Assembly: GCA_963744275.1 (NCBI GenBank) | Contig: CAVUSX010000021.1 | Location: forward strand, 821,333-885,332 | Direction of reading: 5' to 3' | DNA from: VAZQ01 sp963744275 | GTDB lineage: Bacteria; Pseudomonadota; Alphaproteobacteria; Rhizobiales; Xanthobacteraceae | DNA: 64,000 bases | Shown here: one piece after another, positions 9,049 to 17,427 of the stretch | Position numbering within the stretch: the first letter of the stretch is position 1 | How the letters are laid out: every line of letters begins with the position of its first letter | Program-made: the position numbers and the translations under genes | The notes under the pieces: generated by a model | The model's database searches: none | The model's input: the letters and a program-made list of their open reading frames with translations, nothing else | Told to the model about the DNA's origin: nothing

Positions 9049-10511
9049 TTGCAGCGGCGCGAATTCATCACCCTGCTCGGCGGCGCGGCAGCCGGGCTAT
9101 CGCCGGCCTGGCCGAGCCCGCCCGCACGCGCGCAAACCGCGAAAGGCGGGGCCGCGGGCCGACGGTGGCGGAGGATATCGCGCACTGGCTGGTGGCGCTG
9201 CGTTACGAAGACGTGCCCGCCGATGTGATCGCGCGCGCCAAGCGGGTGCTGCTCGACACGCTCGGCTGCGCGCTCGGCGCCATCGGGGCCGCGCCGGTTG
9301 AGGCGGCGCAGCGGGTGGTCGCGCTGCAGGGGGGAAATCCGCAGGCCACGATCTTAGGCGTAGGCCGCAAGGCTGCGTGCGATCAAGCCGCCTTCCTGAA
9401 CGGCATGGCGCTGCGCTATTTCGACTATAACGACTACGTTGCTCTCGGCCGGCCCAACCATGCGAGCATCAACGTGGCGCCGGCGCTCGCGGTGGCCGAG
9501 ATGCAGGGCTTAAGCGGGCAGGCTCTCCTTCTGGGCCTCGTCGCCGGCTACGAGCTGGAAGTGCGGCTGCGCGACGCCATCGCGTCCAAGCGGCGGGAGG
9601 GCTGGGACGATACCTCGATCGAGGCGCAATATGCCGCCGCCGCGACCGCCGGAAAGCTCCTGCAGCTGGACGAGGTGAAGCTCGCCAATGCCTTGGCGAT
9701 CGCGGGCAGCAACGCCAACACCCTGGCGGAGGTCCGCCGCGGCGCCGAGCTGACACCCGCCAAGGGAGCGGCGGAGCCGATGGCGGCGCGCAACGGCGTG
9801 TTTGCCGCGCTGCTCGCCCGCGCCGGACTCACCTATCCGCTGACCATCTTCGAGGGCGAGAACGGATTTGCCAAGATGGTCTCCGGACCGCTCGACGAGA
9901 CGATCCTGCGCCGACGCTCGGGCGAGTTCCAAATCCTGAAGAGCTGCATCAAGCTGTGGCCCTGCGTGGGCACCGCCCAGGCGCCGATCGCCGCCGCGCT
10001 GGAGATATACAAGCAACAACCGCGCGCCGAGGAGATAGCGACCATCACGGTGGCGCTGAGCGATTTCGGCTACCGGCAGCAAATCGCCTATCCGGAAGAG
10101 ATCAGCACCCGTGAGCACGCCGATCACAGCATTCCTTATCTGGTGGCGAGGGCTTTGCTCGACGGCGACGTCAGGGTGACGGACTTCGAGGAAAGCCGTT
10201 TCAAGGATCCTGCCGCGCTGGCGCTCAAGCGAAAGTTGGCGGTTCGGCCCGAGGCCGCGCTCTCGAATGAGAATCTGGGCGCCAACATCGAGGTGACATT
10301 GCGGAACGGCAGCGTGCTCACCGCGAACGTCCCGATCCCTCCGGGCAATATGTTGAATCCGGCCGGCGATGCCGAGCTCACGCGGAAATTCCTGGCTCTT
10401 TCGGAGAACGTTCTGGGCAGAGCGCGCGCCCAAAGGGCGATCGAGACCATTCTCAGCGTCGATACGATGCCCGATCTCGGAGCCCTGCTGAATTCGCTGG
10501 CGCCGGCCTGA
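9049..10511 (+). CDS. MmgE/PrpD family protein with Tat leader (frameshifted)
   Basis: MmgE/PrpD proteins include 2-methylcitrate dehydratase and cis-aconitate decarboxylase. The body, starting near PTVAEDIAHWLVALRYEDVP and running about 445 residues to the TGA at 10511, shows family features such as RAKRVLLDTLGCALGA, YFDYNDYV, GSNANTLAEVRRG and the C-terminal CIKLWPCVGTAQAP. A TTG at 9049, with GGGAGA five bases upstream, starts MQRREFITLLGGAAAGL, a twin-arginine leader common in rhizobia, followed by ARAQ. That leader joins the body after a one-base shift near 9155 (a C missing in GGGCCGACG). Export would be unusual for this normally cytosolic family. The substrate cannot be told from sequence. 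It stands alone, with no prpBC neighbours. Confidence 0.75.
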
Positions 10512-10747
10512 CCCGATCGGGTCGCACCGCTGCGGCCCCGGATGGCGGCCCGACCTCGGCACCGGCAAGCCGCTGTTCACAGGCATTTAACCTTAATCCC
10601 CTCATAGTTTCTCCTAGCGTCCGCTGCAGTCGCGGGCCGGGATGGGGTGGGGACCGGGGAATCAATTCAAGATAGTTCGACCGATCAAGGCCAGCCCGCG
10701 GGGTCGGCATGCGCGACCCGCAACGGCGTGCAGGCCATCGCGTTCGC

Positions 10748-10776
10748 GTAGCGTAAACAGTTAAAGTAGCGTAAAC
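10748..10776 (+). promoter_or_regulatory. direct repeat directly upstream of a start codon
   Basis: GTAGCGTAAAC occurs twice, at 10748-10758 and 10766-10776, 18 bp start to start, ending one base before the ATG at 10778. It occupies the ribosome-binding region and no Shine-Dalgarno sequence is evident. It could be an operator half-site pair or a translational control element; this is inference from position only. Confidence 0.35.
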
Positions 10777-10777
10777 G

Positions 10778-11782
10778 ATGACGGATACGACCGCGGCGCT
10801 GTATGGCGTCAACGCTTTCGACGACCAGATTTTTTCGTTGCGCGAAGGTCGCCGGGTCATTCGCTCTGTTTTCGATGGCACTGTCATCGGCATCGGGGCC
10901 GCCGCCGCCGTCTGTGCGCTCATCGGGACCATCGCCTGGGCGGCGCTGTGGATCATCAGCACCGCTCTTTCCGCCCATCCCCATCTCGATGCGAGAGGGC
11001 TGATGGGCCCGGCCGCGATCGCTCTCGCCGACCCCCATCTTGTGTTCGCCAGCGCGGCCGACCTTACCGGATCGGCCGAGACCGCGGGCGATCCGGCCGA
11101 TGCCGCGACCTTTCAAGGCAAATGGTCGCTCGGCACGGTGCCGGCTTCCGTGCGCAAGGTCGTCGTGGAGCTGTTCCGGCAGGCTCCGGTCGAGCCCGAG
11201 AGCGCCGTAGCGGCGCTGCCCCCGGTCGCGCCCGCGGCCCGGCCGGTGGCGGCCGCCACGCAGGTCGCGGCGGCCACGCCTGAAAAGCGCGTCGCGCCGG
11301 AGCAGGCCCACAACAAATCGGTGCCGCTGCCCGATCCCGACAGCCGGACCGCGGTTTATGACATCTCCGCGCATACCGTCTACCTGCCGGGCGGGGAACG
11401 GCTGGAGGCGCATTCGGGGCTGGGCGAAATGTTGGACAATCCCCGCTACGTCAATGCCAAGGATCGCGGGCCGACACCGCCGAATGTCTATGATCTCGCG
11501 CTGCGCGGGGAGCTCTTCCACGAGGTACGGGCGATAAGGCTCAATCCGGTCGGGGGCGACAGCATGTTCGGCCGCGACGGCATCCTGGCGCATTCCTACA
11601 TGCTGGGCCCCAATGGCCAGTCGAACGGATGCGTGTCCTTCAAGGATTACCCCGCCTTCCTGCACGCGTATCTCAAGGGTGAGGTCGATCGCCTGGTCGT
11701 GGTGCCGCATCTGGGGAGCACGCCCTGGCGCACCGCCAGCGCCCGCGCACCGGCCCGCGGTGACGCGAGCAAAAATCCATAA
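10778..11782 (+). CDS. membrane-anchored DUF2778 (L,D-transpeptidase-like) protein
   Basis: An intact 334-residue protein. A cytosolic N-terminus of about 35 residues is followed by one hydrophobic segment (about 35-65, VIGIGAAAAVCALIGTIAWA), an Ala/Pro-rich linker (about 140-180) and a C-terminal DUF2778 domain. The domain has the catalytic-type motif of this family, a histidine in ILAHSYMLG and a cysteine in QSNGCVSFKDY about 14 residues later. This His-Cys arrangement is shared by YkuD-like L,D-transpeptidases and by the type VI effector Tlde1, which has the same domain. The topology suggests periplasmic action on peptidoglycan. No secretion-system or immunity gene lies next to it, so a housekeeping cell-wall role is more likely than a toxin. 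Confidence 0.8.
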   Translation: MTDTTAALYGVNAFDDQIFSLREGRRVIRSVFDGTVIGIGAAAAVCALIGTIAWAALWIISTALSAHPHLDARGLMGPAAIALADPHLVFASAADLTGSAETAGDPADAATFQGKWSLGTVPASVRKVVVELFRQAPVEPESAVAALPPVAPAARPVAAATQVAAATPEKRVAPEQAHNKSVPLPDPDSRTAVYDISAHTVYLPGGERLEAHSGLGEMLDNPRYVNAKDRGPTPPNVYDLALRGELFHEVRAIRLNPVGGDSMFGRDGILAHSYMLGPNGQSNGCVSFKDYPAFLHAYLKGEVDRLVVVPHLGSTPWRTASARAPARGDASKNP

Positions 11783-11939
11783 TCGCCGCGTATGACGGCG
11801 CTGGGGTTCTTACCAAGGCCCCTCCCCGGACTCGGGCGTGCCATTGCCGTCATGGATATGGCGTGTCACAATTATTGTGGTTGCTTCTGTGTGTCCGGGG
11901 CGCGAAGCGCGACAGCCCCATATGAACAAGGACACTTTG

Positions 11940-12789
11940 ATGCCTCATCGGAGCTTGATCGCTCCCATCGTGCTGGCAGCGGCGCTGTGCATCATTGTTG
12001 CCGACGCCCGCGCCGATGATGCGCTCTATCCGACATGGTCCGGCGGCTGGACCCGCGTGCGCGACGGCAAGCACGGCAATTGGGATCCGCAGAAGCCCCG
12101 AGGACTGGAGCCAGCAGGCCCCGCTGACGCCGGAGTATCTCGCCCGCTACAAGCGGAACCTGGCCGACCAGGAGCACGGAGGACAGGGCGAGAACGCCGG
12201 CTATCGTTGCCTGCCCCATGGCATGCCGCGCATCATGAACGGGGATCATCCGCTTTTCTTCGCCGTCACGCCGGAGACGACCTACATCATGCGCGACATC
12301 ACCGACCAGTTCCGGCGTATATATACCGACGGTCGCGATTGGCCGGCGCGTCTGCAGCATTCCGCGAACGGCTATTCGATCGGGCGCTGGCTCGACCAGG
12401 ACGGCGGCGGTCGCTACGACACGCTGGTCATCGAGACGCGCGGCGTGAAGAATCCCCACAGCTACGACAGCAGCGGCATTCCGTTCCATGAGGACGAAGC
12501 CGCGGTGATCAAGGAGCGACTCTTCATCGACAGAGCCGATCCGCAGGCCATGCTGGACGAGGTCACCGTGATCGACCACGCGCTGACCCGGCCGTGGACG
12601 GTGACGCGGACCTATCGTCGGGTGCCTGATCCCAAATGGGTCGAGTACATCTGCGCGGAGGACAACCATCACGTCGTCATCGGCAAGGAGGACTATCTGG
12701 TGAGCGCGGACGGTTTGCTGATGCCGGCCAGAAAGGATCAGAAGCCGCCCGATCTGCGCAATTTCGATCTGTTGAACGAGCAACGCTGA
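11940..12789 (+). CDS. secreted protein of unknown function, paralogue 1 (frameshifted)
   Basis: Function not recognised. The ATG at 11940 has AAGGA seven bases upstream and begins a signal peptide (SLIAPIVLAAALCIIVADA, then RADD). The mature part starts LYPTWSGGWTRV. One frame change near 12095-12105 joins this to the remainder, which contains GYRCLPHGMPRIMNG, GYSIGRWLDQDGGGRYDTLV, IETRGVKNPHSYDSSGIPFH and DEVTVIDHALTRPWTVTRTY. The stop is at 12787-12789. These blocks recur in the next gene, so the two are paralogues of about 270-280 residues. The repeated D, H and W residues in short conserved blocks look like a folded periplasmic domain; nothing identifies a reaction. Confidence 0.7.
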
Positions 12790-12879
12790 ACAAGAAGCGG
12801 CTTGCCGGCGACCGGCGCGCACGCTTCGCACCACAACGCCGCAAGAGCCCGACGGGCCACCAAGAGAGGGAGGACAAGG

Positions 12880-13689
12880 ATGCTTTACCGAAGCTCGATC
12901 CGCGCCATCGCGCTCGTGGGCGCGCTCTGCATCACCATGGGGGGCGCCTTCGCCTGGGACGATTCGAAATACCCCGACTTCAGCGGCCAGTATCGTCCGA
13001 TCGGCGGACCCGGCCGCTTCGCCCGCGACCAGAAGCCGCCGCTCACCGCGGAGTACCAGGCCGTCTTCGACAAGACCAGGCCCGTAGGCGCACAGGGTAC
13101 CGGCAACATGACGTATCTATGCTTCTCACCCGGCATGCCGCGCGTCACCAACGGCTACGGCGAGATGGAATTCGTCATCGCCCCCACGACGTTCCATATT
13201 CTGGTCGACCACATCTACGACAATCGCCGTATCTTCACCGACGGGCGCCCTTGGCCGGAGCCCTTGATACCGACCCTGCTCGGCTATTCCATCGGGCGCT
13301 GGGTCGATACGGAGGGGGACGGCAATTACCACATGCTCGAGGTCGAGACCCGCGGCCTGCGCGGTCCGCGCGTCTTCGATGCCAGCGGCATTCCGCTGCA
13401 TCAGGACAACCAGACGATCATCAAGGAGAAGTTCTACAAGGACGCCAAGGATCCCAACATCGTGCATGACGAGGTCACCGTGATCGACAACGCCCTCGCG
13501 CATCCGTGGACGGTGGTCAAGAACTACCAACGCGACCCGTCTCCGCGTCCGATCTGGAACGAAGAGAATTGTCCGGAAACCAACAATCACATCCGCTTCG
13601 GGGGCCACGACTACATGGTGAGCGGCGACGGCTTCCTGATGCCGACCGAGAAGGGGCAGAAGGCTCCGGATCTGAAATATTTCAAGTAG
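12880..13689 (+). CDS. secreted protein of unknown function, paralogue 2
   Basis: An intact 269-residue protein; function not recognised. The ATG at 12880 is preceded by a strong purine-rich Shine-Dalgarno sequence (GGGAGGACAAGG). A signal peptide (IRAIALVGALCITMGGAFA) is followed by a mature protein that parallels the upstream gene block by block: GNMTYLCFSPGMPRVTNGYG, GYSIGRWVDTEGDGNYHMLE, VETRGLRGPRVFDASGIPLH, DEVTVIDNALAHPWTVVKNY and the C-terminal HDYMVSGDGFLMPTEKGQK. The tandem pair, 90 bp apart, probably forms one transcription unit ending at the hairpin at 13748-13771. Similar paired genes are common in soil Alphaproteobacteria, by recall. Confidence 0.75.
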   Translation: MLYRSSIRAIALVGALCITMGGAFAWDDSKYPDFSGQYRPIGGPGRFARDQKPPLTAEYQAVFDKTRPVGAQGTGNMTYLCFSPGMPRVTNGYGEMEFVIAPTTFHILVDHIYDNRRIFTDGRPWPEPLIPTLLGYSIGRWVDTEGDGNYHMLEVETRGLRGPRVFDASGIPLHQDNQTIIKEKFYKDAKDPNIVHDEVTVIDNALAHPWTVVKNYQRDPSPRPIWNEENCPETNNHIRFGGHDYMVSGDGFLMPTEKGQKAPDLKYFK

Positions 13690-13747
13690 GACGACGCCCG
13701 CGCCGTGCTTGACGCAATCAAGCGCGGTCGGGTTTCCCGGCCAAAGC

Positions 13748-13771
13748 CGCCGGGCCGATTTCGGCCCGGCG
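13748..13771. terminator. strong hairpin between convergent genes
   Basis: A perfect 11 bp stem, CGCCGGGCCGA and TCGGCCCGGCG, closes a two-base loop. It lies 58 bp after the secreted-protein stop and one base from the stop of the minus-strand gene at 13773. There is no T-run, so it may end transcription in both directions with help from Rho. Confidence 0.5.
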
Positions 13772-13772
13772 C

Positions 13773-14087
13773 CTAAGCGGGCTCGCCGTTAACGCAGCCT
13801 GTTGCGGCGCTCAACTCCACCGTAACCGGCGGCGCCTTCACCGGCTCGTCCTGGATCACGCGCCCCGGCGAAACGTTGGACCACGCCAACCGGAGATGGC
13901 TTCTTTGGTATGGCGCGCATCGCAACGTATCGTTTGATTGAGGCGCCGCCGGATAGGCGCGGGCCAGGATGGTATCCACGGTCTCACGGAGCTTCATGTA
14001 AGGAAGCGCTCCGCCGGAGATTTCTCGTTCGCCGGAAAGCTTTGCGACCGCCCAATTGCGTACTTGCTCAAGATCAGCGCGACTCAT
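13773..14087 (-). CDS. small conserved-looking protein of unknown function
   Basis: A 104-residue frame begins MSRADLEQVRNWAVAKLSGE and continues ALPYMKLRETVDTILARAYP. This resembles, by recall, a family of short rhizobial proteins whose N-terminus reads roughly DLEQVRxWAxxK...YMKLRExxDxIL. The C-terminal half is polar and poorly conserved. It converges on the secreted-protein pair with the hairpin at 13748 between them, which supports it as a real gene. The start was chosen at the M before SRADLE; the same frame is open upstream to 14162, but that extension shows no conserved features. It could still be a chance frame. Confidence 0.45.
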   Translation of the reverse strand: MSRADLEQVRNWAVAKLSGEREISGGALPYMKLRETVDTILARAYPAAPQSNDTLRCAPYQRSHLRLAWSNVSPGRVIQDEPVKAPPVTVELSAATGCVNGEPA

Positions 14088-14296
14088 GCGCTCATGATCG
14101 ACCGATGCGGTTAAGAAACAGTTCGGGCCGAGCCTCTTCGGCCCCAAACGCGGCGGCCGCACACCGTCGATCGAGGAAGGGCCCGGCGGCCGGCCGGCGC
14201 AAGACGATGGGCTGCCGGCGGAACGAAAATCGGTCGTCAGGCCGCCGCGACCATGATACGCAGGCCCATAAGCCTTCGGCAGCTTCGAGCAGGGCG

Positions 14297-14821
14297 ATGA
14301 TCTTCCGGCGCAGTTTGTTGCAACGGCTTGGTGGGTTGCTGCTCCTCGGCAGCTCGGGCCTTCTGGCTTCGGACTCGAGGTTCCGGGCTCGCAGCACCAC
14401 GCCCGACCCCGAGGTCGCCGCCACCATCAGGGCGATCGTCGATCTGCTCGTTCCGGCCGACGACTTGCCGGGCGCGGTCGGGCTCGGCGTCGACCGGCAG
14501 ATCGCGATGGCGGCGACCACCGAGCCCGAATTCGCGGCCCTCGTGGCGTCCGGAGTTCGCTGGTTCGCGGCGGCCGCCCACACGAAGCGCAACACGATGC
14601 ATTTCGCATCCCTGCCGGAGGCAGACCAGATATCGATAGCGCGAGACGCGGAGGCCAGCACTGATACCGACGGCGGGCGCCTATTCGCGTCGCTGCGCCG
14701 CCGGACCATGCTCATCTACTACGCCCACCCGCAGGTGGTGGCTGCCTTCCCGTATGCGGGAGCGCCACAGCCGCTGGGATTCCCGGATTTCGCGCAGGCA
14801 CCGCGTGAGCAACGATCCTGA
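14297..14821 (+). CDS. gluconate 2-dehydrogenase subunit 3-like protein
   Basis: A 174-residue protein of the small-subunit family that accompanies membrane or periplasmic GMC dehydrogenases. It starts MIFRRSLLQRLGGLLLL with an arginine pair and a hydrophobic stretch, as expected of a Tat leader that exports the flavoprotein partner by piggy-back. The mature part contains EVAATIRAIVDLLVPADDLP and the closing YYAHPQVVAAFPYAGAPQPLG and FPDF, family signatures (segments split here). The next gene starts at 14805 inside this one, so the two are translationally coupled. No cytochrome c subunit follows, so the electron acceptor is unknown. Confidence 0.82.
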   Translation: MIFRRSLLQRLGGLLLLGSSGLLASDSRFRARSTTPDPEVAATIRAIVDLLVPADDLPGAVGLGVDRQIAMAATTEPEFAALVASGVRWFAAAAHTKRNTMHFASLPEADQISIARDAEASTDTDGGRLFASLRRRTMLIYYAHPQVVAAFPYAGAPQPLGFPDFAQAPREQRS

Positions 14822-16442
14822 TTGGGACGTTGTGGTTGTCGGCAGCGGGGCCGGCGGATCCGCCGCGACCTGGGCACTTTGCCGCCGCGGCCTGCGGGTC
14901 CTGCTGCTCGAGGCCGGGCCGCGCTTCGACCCGGCGATCGACTATCCGTTGGACCGCAGCGATTGGGAGGCGCGCGGGCTCCCTGCGAAGCCCGGAAGTC
15001 GGGGCCGATATACCTATGAGCTCACCCAGCCTCTGATCGGTGAAGAGGGCGCGTTGCGATCCCGCAACAGAGTTGCGGGAATTCTCAACCGTCAGCAAAC
15101 CCGGCAGGCGATCGGCTATGAGCACGTTCGCGGCGTGGGCGGCAGTACCCTGCATTTCACCGGCGAGTCGCACCGCCTGCACCCAGACGCATTCCGCATG
15201 CACTCCCGCTTCGGTGTCGCCGCCGACTGGCCGCTCACCTATGCGGAGCTCGAGCCCTACTATTGCGAGGCCGAAGAGTTGGTGGGGGTCGCCGGTCCGC
15301 CCGATCAGGGCGCGCGGTGGCGCTCGCGCCCGTTCCCGTTGCCGCCGCATCCGCTGTCATGGGGAGCGCAAACGCTGGGCCGCGGCGCCGACATGCTCGG
15401 TCTCACCTGGCAGGCAAGCAGCCGCGCCGCACTGTCGCGGCCCTATCAAGGACGCGCGGATTGTAATTATTGCGGCGGATGTGTTCGCGGTTGTCCACGC
15501 GGCGACAAGGGCAGCGCCGACGTGACATTCCTGCCGGCGGCGCTCGCCACCGGCCGCTGCGAGCTGCGCCCCGACAGCCCCGTCCTTCGCATCGAGGCGG
15601 GTGGAGATGATCGGGTTGCGGCGGTTCTGTTGGGCCGGCCCGACGGCGGCATCGAGCGCATCGCCACGCCCCGCCTGGTGCTGGCGGCCGGCGGCGTTGA
15701 AACCCCCAGGCTGTTGCTGGCGTCGGACAATCTCGGCAACGAGAGTGGCCAAGTCGGCCGCAATTTCACCGAAACCCTGATTGCGTTCGTGGGCGCGCTG
15801 CATCCGCAGCCCCAGCACGGGCAACGTGGGCTGCCGGCCGACGCGATCGCCTGGGACTACAATGCGCCGGATGCCATTCCGGGCGTCGTCGGCGGCTGCC
15901 GCTTCTACAATGCCACCGGCGAAAACGGCCCGGCCGGCCTGCAATCCTACGCCACGCGCGCAGTGCCGGGCTGGGGCCGCGCCCATGCCGCAGCCATGCG
16001 CGATCTCTTCGGTCACGCCCTCATGGTCGGGGCGATCGGAGAAAGCCTCCCCAATGCGGGCAGCTCGATCTCGCTCGATCCCAAGGAGCGCGATGCCGCC
16101 GGCATTCCGCTGGCCAGGATTTCGGGACGGCTGGAAGAGTCGGACATTGCCCGGCTGCGTTTCATGACCAAGATGGCGACCGACATCCTGATCGCCAGCG
16201 GCGCCGAGGACATTTTCGAGACCTACACGTCCTGGGACCGGTTCGTCGTCAGTCTTGCGCTCGGCGCCTGCCGGATGGGAGGCGATCCGGAGAGCTCGGT
16301 GGTCGACCCGTGGTGCCGCAGCCATCGCTGGCAGAACATGTTTATCGCGGACGGCAGCGTGTTCCCCTCTGGGGGCGGCGGGGAGGCACCTTCGCTCACC
16401 ATTCAGGCGCTGGCCTTGCGCATGGCCGAGCGGCTGGCGTGA
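14805..16442 (+). CDS. GMC family FAD-dependent oxidoreductase
   Basis: A 545-residue flavoprotein. The GTG at 14805 is chosen because it lies eight codons before the FAD-binding core DVVVVGSGAGGSAA (GxGxxG at residues 13-18); it overlaps the subunit-3 gene by 17 bases. A cysteine cluster DCNYCGGCVRGCPRG near residues 220-232 is a CxxCxxxC Fe-S-like motif seen in fructose, sorbitol and gluconate dehydrogenase large subunits. The C-terminal part has GACRMGGDPESSVVDP and MFIADGSVFPSGGG, typical of the GMC catalytic domain. With subunit 3 it probably oxidises a sugar or alcohol in the periplasm. The substrate is unknown. Confidence 0.87.
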   Translation: MSNDPDWDVVVVGSGAGGSAATWALCRRGLRVLLLEAGPRFDPAIDYPLDRSDWEARGLPAKPGSRGRYTYELTQPLIGEEGALRSRNRVAGILNRQQTRQAIGYEHVRGVGGSTLHFTGESHRLHPDAFRMHSRFGVAADWPLTYAELEPYYCEAEELVGVAGPPDQGARWRSRPFPLPPHPLSWGAQTLGRGADMLGLTWQASSRAALSRPYQGRADCNYCGGCVRGCPRGDKGSADVTFLPAALATGRCELRPDSPVLRIEAGGDDRVAAVLLGRPDGGIERIATPRLVLAAGGVETPRLLLASDNLGNESGQVGRNFTETLIAFVGALHPQPQHGQRGLPADAIAWDYNAPDAIPGVVGGCRFYNATGENGPAGLQSYATRAVPGWGRAHAAAMRDLFGHALMVGAIGESLPNAGSSISLDPKERDAAGIPLARISGRLEESDIARLRFMTKMATDILIASGAEDIFETYTSWDRFVVSLALGACRMGGDPESSVVDPWCRSHRWQNMFIADGSVFPSGGGGEAPSLTIQALALRMAERLA

Positions 16443-16555
16443 CGGAGCGGGCCGCGCAGCCATAGCGCTGCTCTCGCATGACCGACGCCCCTTGTTGGGA
16501 CGAGTTCAGTCATGATAGCGTTCAGCGACCGGGACGTGCAGGGCAGGGGAAATCC

Positions 16556-17005
16556 GTGAGCGAAACCGATGCCGGTGGCGCGGCCATCGACGGTCGCGAG
16601 CAAGCCGAGGAGTTGGTCGACCCGGAGCGTCGCGAGGTTCTGGCGCGTCTGGCCAAATATACGGCGCCAGCAATGCTCGCATTGCTGGTTTCCGCGGAAG
16701 ATTCGGCGGCCCTCGTCTGTCTCAGCGCTTGCCCGTCCGACATTCGTTTGAAGCGCGACGTCGCGCCGGTCGGACGGATCGCCGACGGCATCAACCTTTA
16801 TCGCTATCGGTACCTGTGGAGCGACACGATCCAGGTCGGGGTCATGGCGCACGAGGTCGCGGCGGCCCGTCCGGAAGCGGTGCACCGCGGCACCGACGGT
16901 CATCTGCGCGTCGATTATGCGCGTCTTGGCCTGCGGGTGCAGACCTGGGACGAGTGGCTCGAGACGCAGCCGATTGATGCACGGGCGAGGAAGCACGCTC
17001 CATGA
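16556..17005 (+). CDS. S74 (intramolecular chaperone) domain protein, copy 1
   Basis: A 149-residue protein, read from a GTG at 16556 with AGGGGA upstream; this start gives an N-terminus parallel to the next gene. Residues 22-52 (DPERREVLARLAKYTAPAML and LLVSAEDSAA) hold an arginine pair plus hydrophobic stretch, like an internal Tat leader. Then come C-x3-C (CLSAC) and the S74 core SDIRLKRDVAPVGRI. In S74 peptidases of phage tail spikes this serine and the lysine five residues later make the self-cleavage dyad (here S61 and K66). GVMAHEV and DYARLGL complete the domain. No phage genes are nearby. It overlaps copy 2 as ATGA. Role unknown. Confidence 0.75.
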   Translation: MSETDAGGAAIDGREQAEELVDPERREVLARLAKYTAPAMLALLVSAEDSAALVCLSACPSDIRLKRDVAPVGRIADGINLYRYRYLWSDTIQVGVMAHEVAAARPEAVHRGTDGHLRVDYARLGLRVQTWDEWLETQPIDARARKHAP

Positions 17006-17427
17006 GCAAAGCCATCACGAATAAGGCCGTCGGTTCGGCCGTCAACGGCTCCAAGCAACCCGAGGAACTGACCAACCCGGAGCGCCGCGAGGCTCTGGTG
17101 CGTCTTGCCAAGTATACGGCGCCAGCGATGCTCGCCGTGCTGGTCTCCACGGAAGACGCCGCCGCCGGCGTCTGTGTCAGCAATTGCATTTCCGACATCC
17201 GCCTGAAGCGCGACATAGCCCCGGTCGGACGGCTCGCCGGGGGTATCAACCTCTATCGCTATCGGTACCTGTGGGGCGACACGATCCATGTCGGGGTGAT
17301 GGCGCAAGAAGTCGCGGCGACCAGACCCGATGCGGTGCATAGCGGCCCGGACGGCTATCTGCGCGTCGATTATGCGCGTCTCGGCCTGCGGATGCGGACC
17401 TGGGACGAGTGGGTTGCGGCCCGGTAG
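17002..17427 (+). CDS. S74 (intramolecular chaperone) domain protein, copy 2
   Basis: An intact 141-residue tandem duplicate of the upstream gene, starting at an ATG that overlaps the preceding stop. The same parts appear in order: NPERREALVRLAKYTAPAML (residues 25-44), LVSTEDAAAG, CVSNC (58-62), then SDIRLKRDIAPVGRL with the predicted Ser64/Lys69 dyad, GGINLYRYRYLWGDTIHVGV, MAQEVAATRPDAV and VDYARLGLRMRTWDEW. Cleavage before Ser64 would release a fragment of about 78 residues. The two copies differ mostly at the extreme N-terminus and the tail. Similar tail-fibre-domain proteins are frequent in Bradyrhizobium, by recall, and are not virion proteins there. Confidence 0.78.
   Translation: MSKAITNKAVGSAVNGSKQPEELTNPERREALVRLAKYTAPAMLAVLVSTEDAAAGVCVSNCISDIRLKRDIAPVGRLAGGINLYRYRYLWGDTIHVGVMAQEVAATRPDAVHSGPDGYLRVDYARLGLRMRTWDEWVAAR

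Noticed and set aside
16556..17427. Prophage remnant, because S74 domains are typical of phage tail fibres.
   Set aside because: No other phage gene, integrase or attachment site is nearby, and the proteins are short, duplicated and followed by PqqD- and kinase-like genes.
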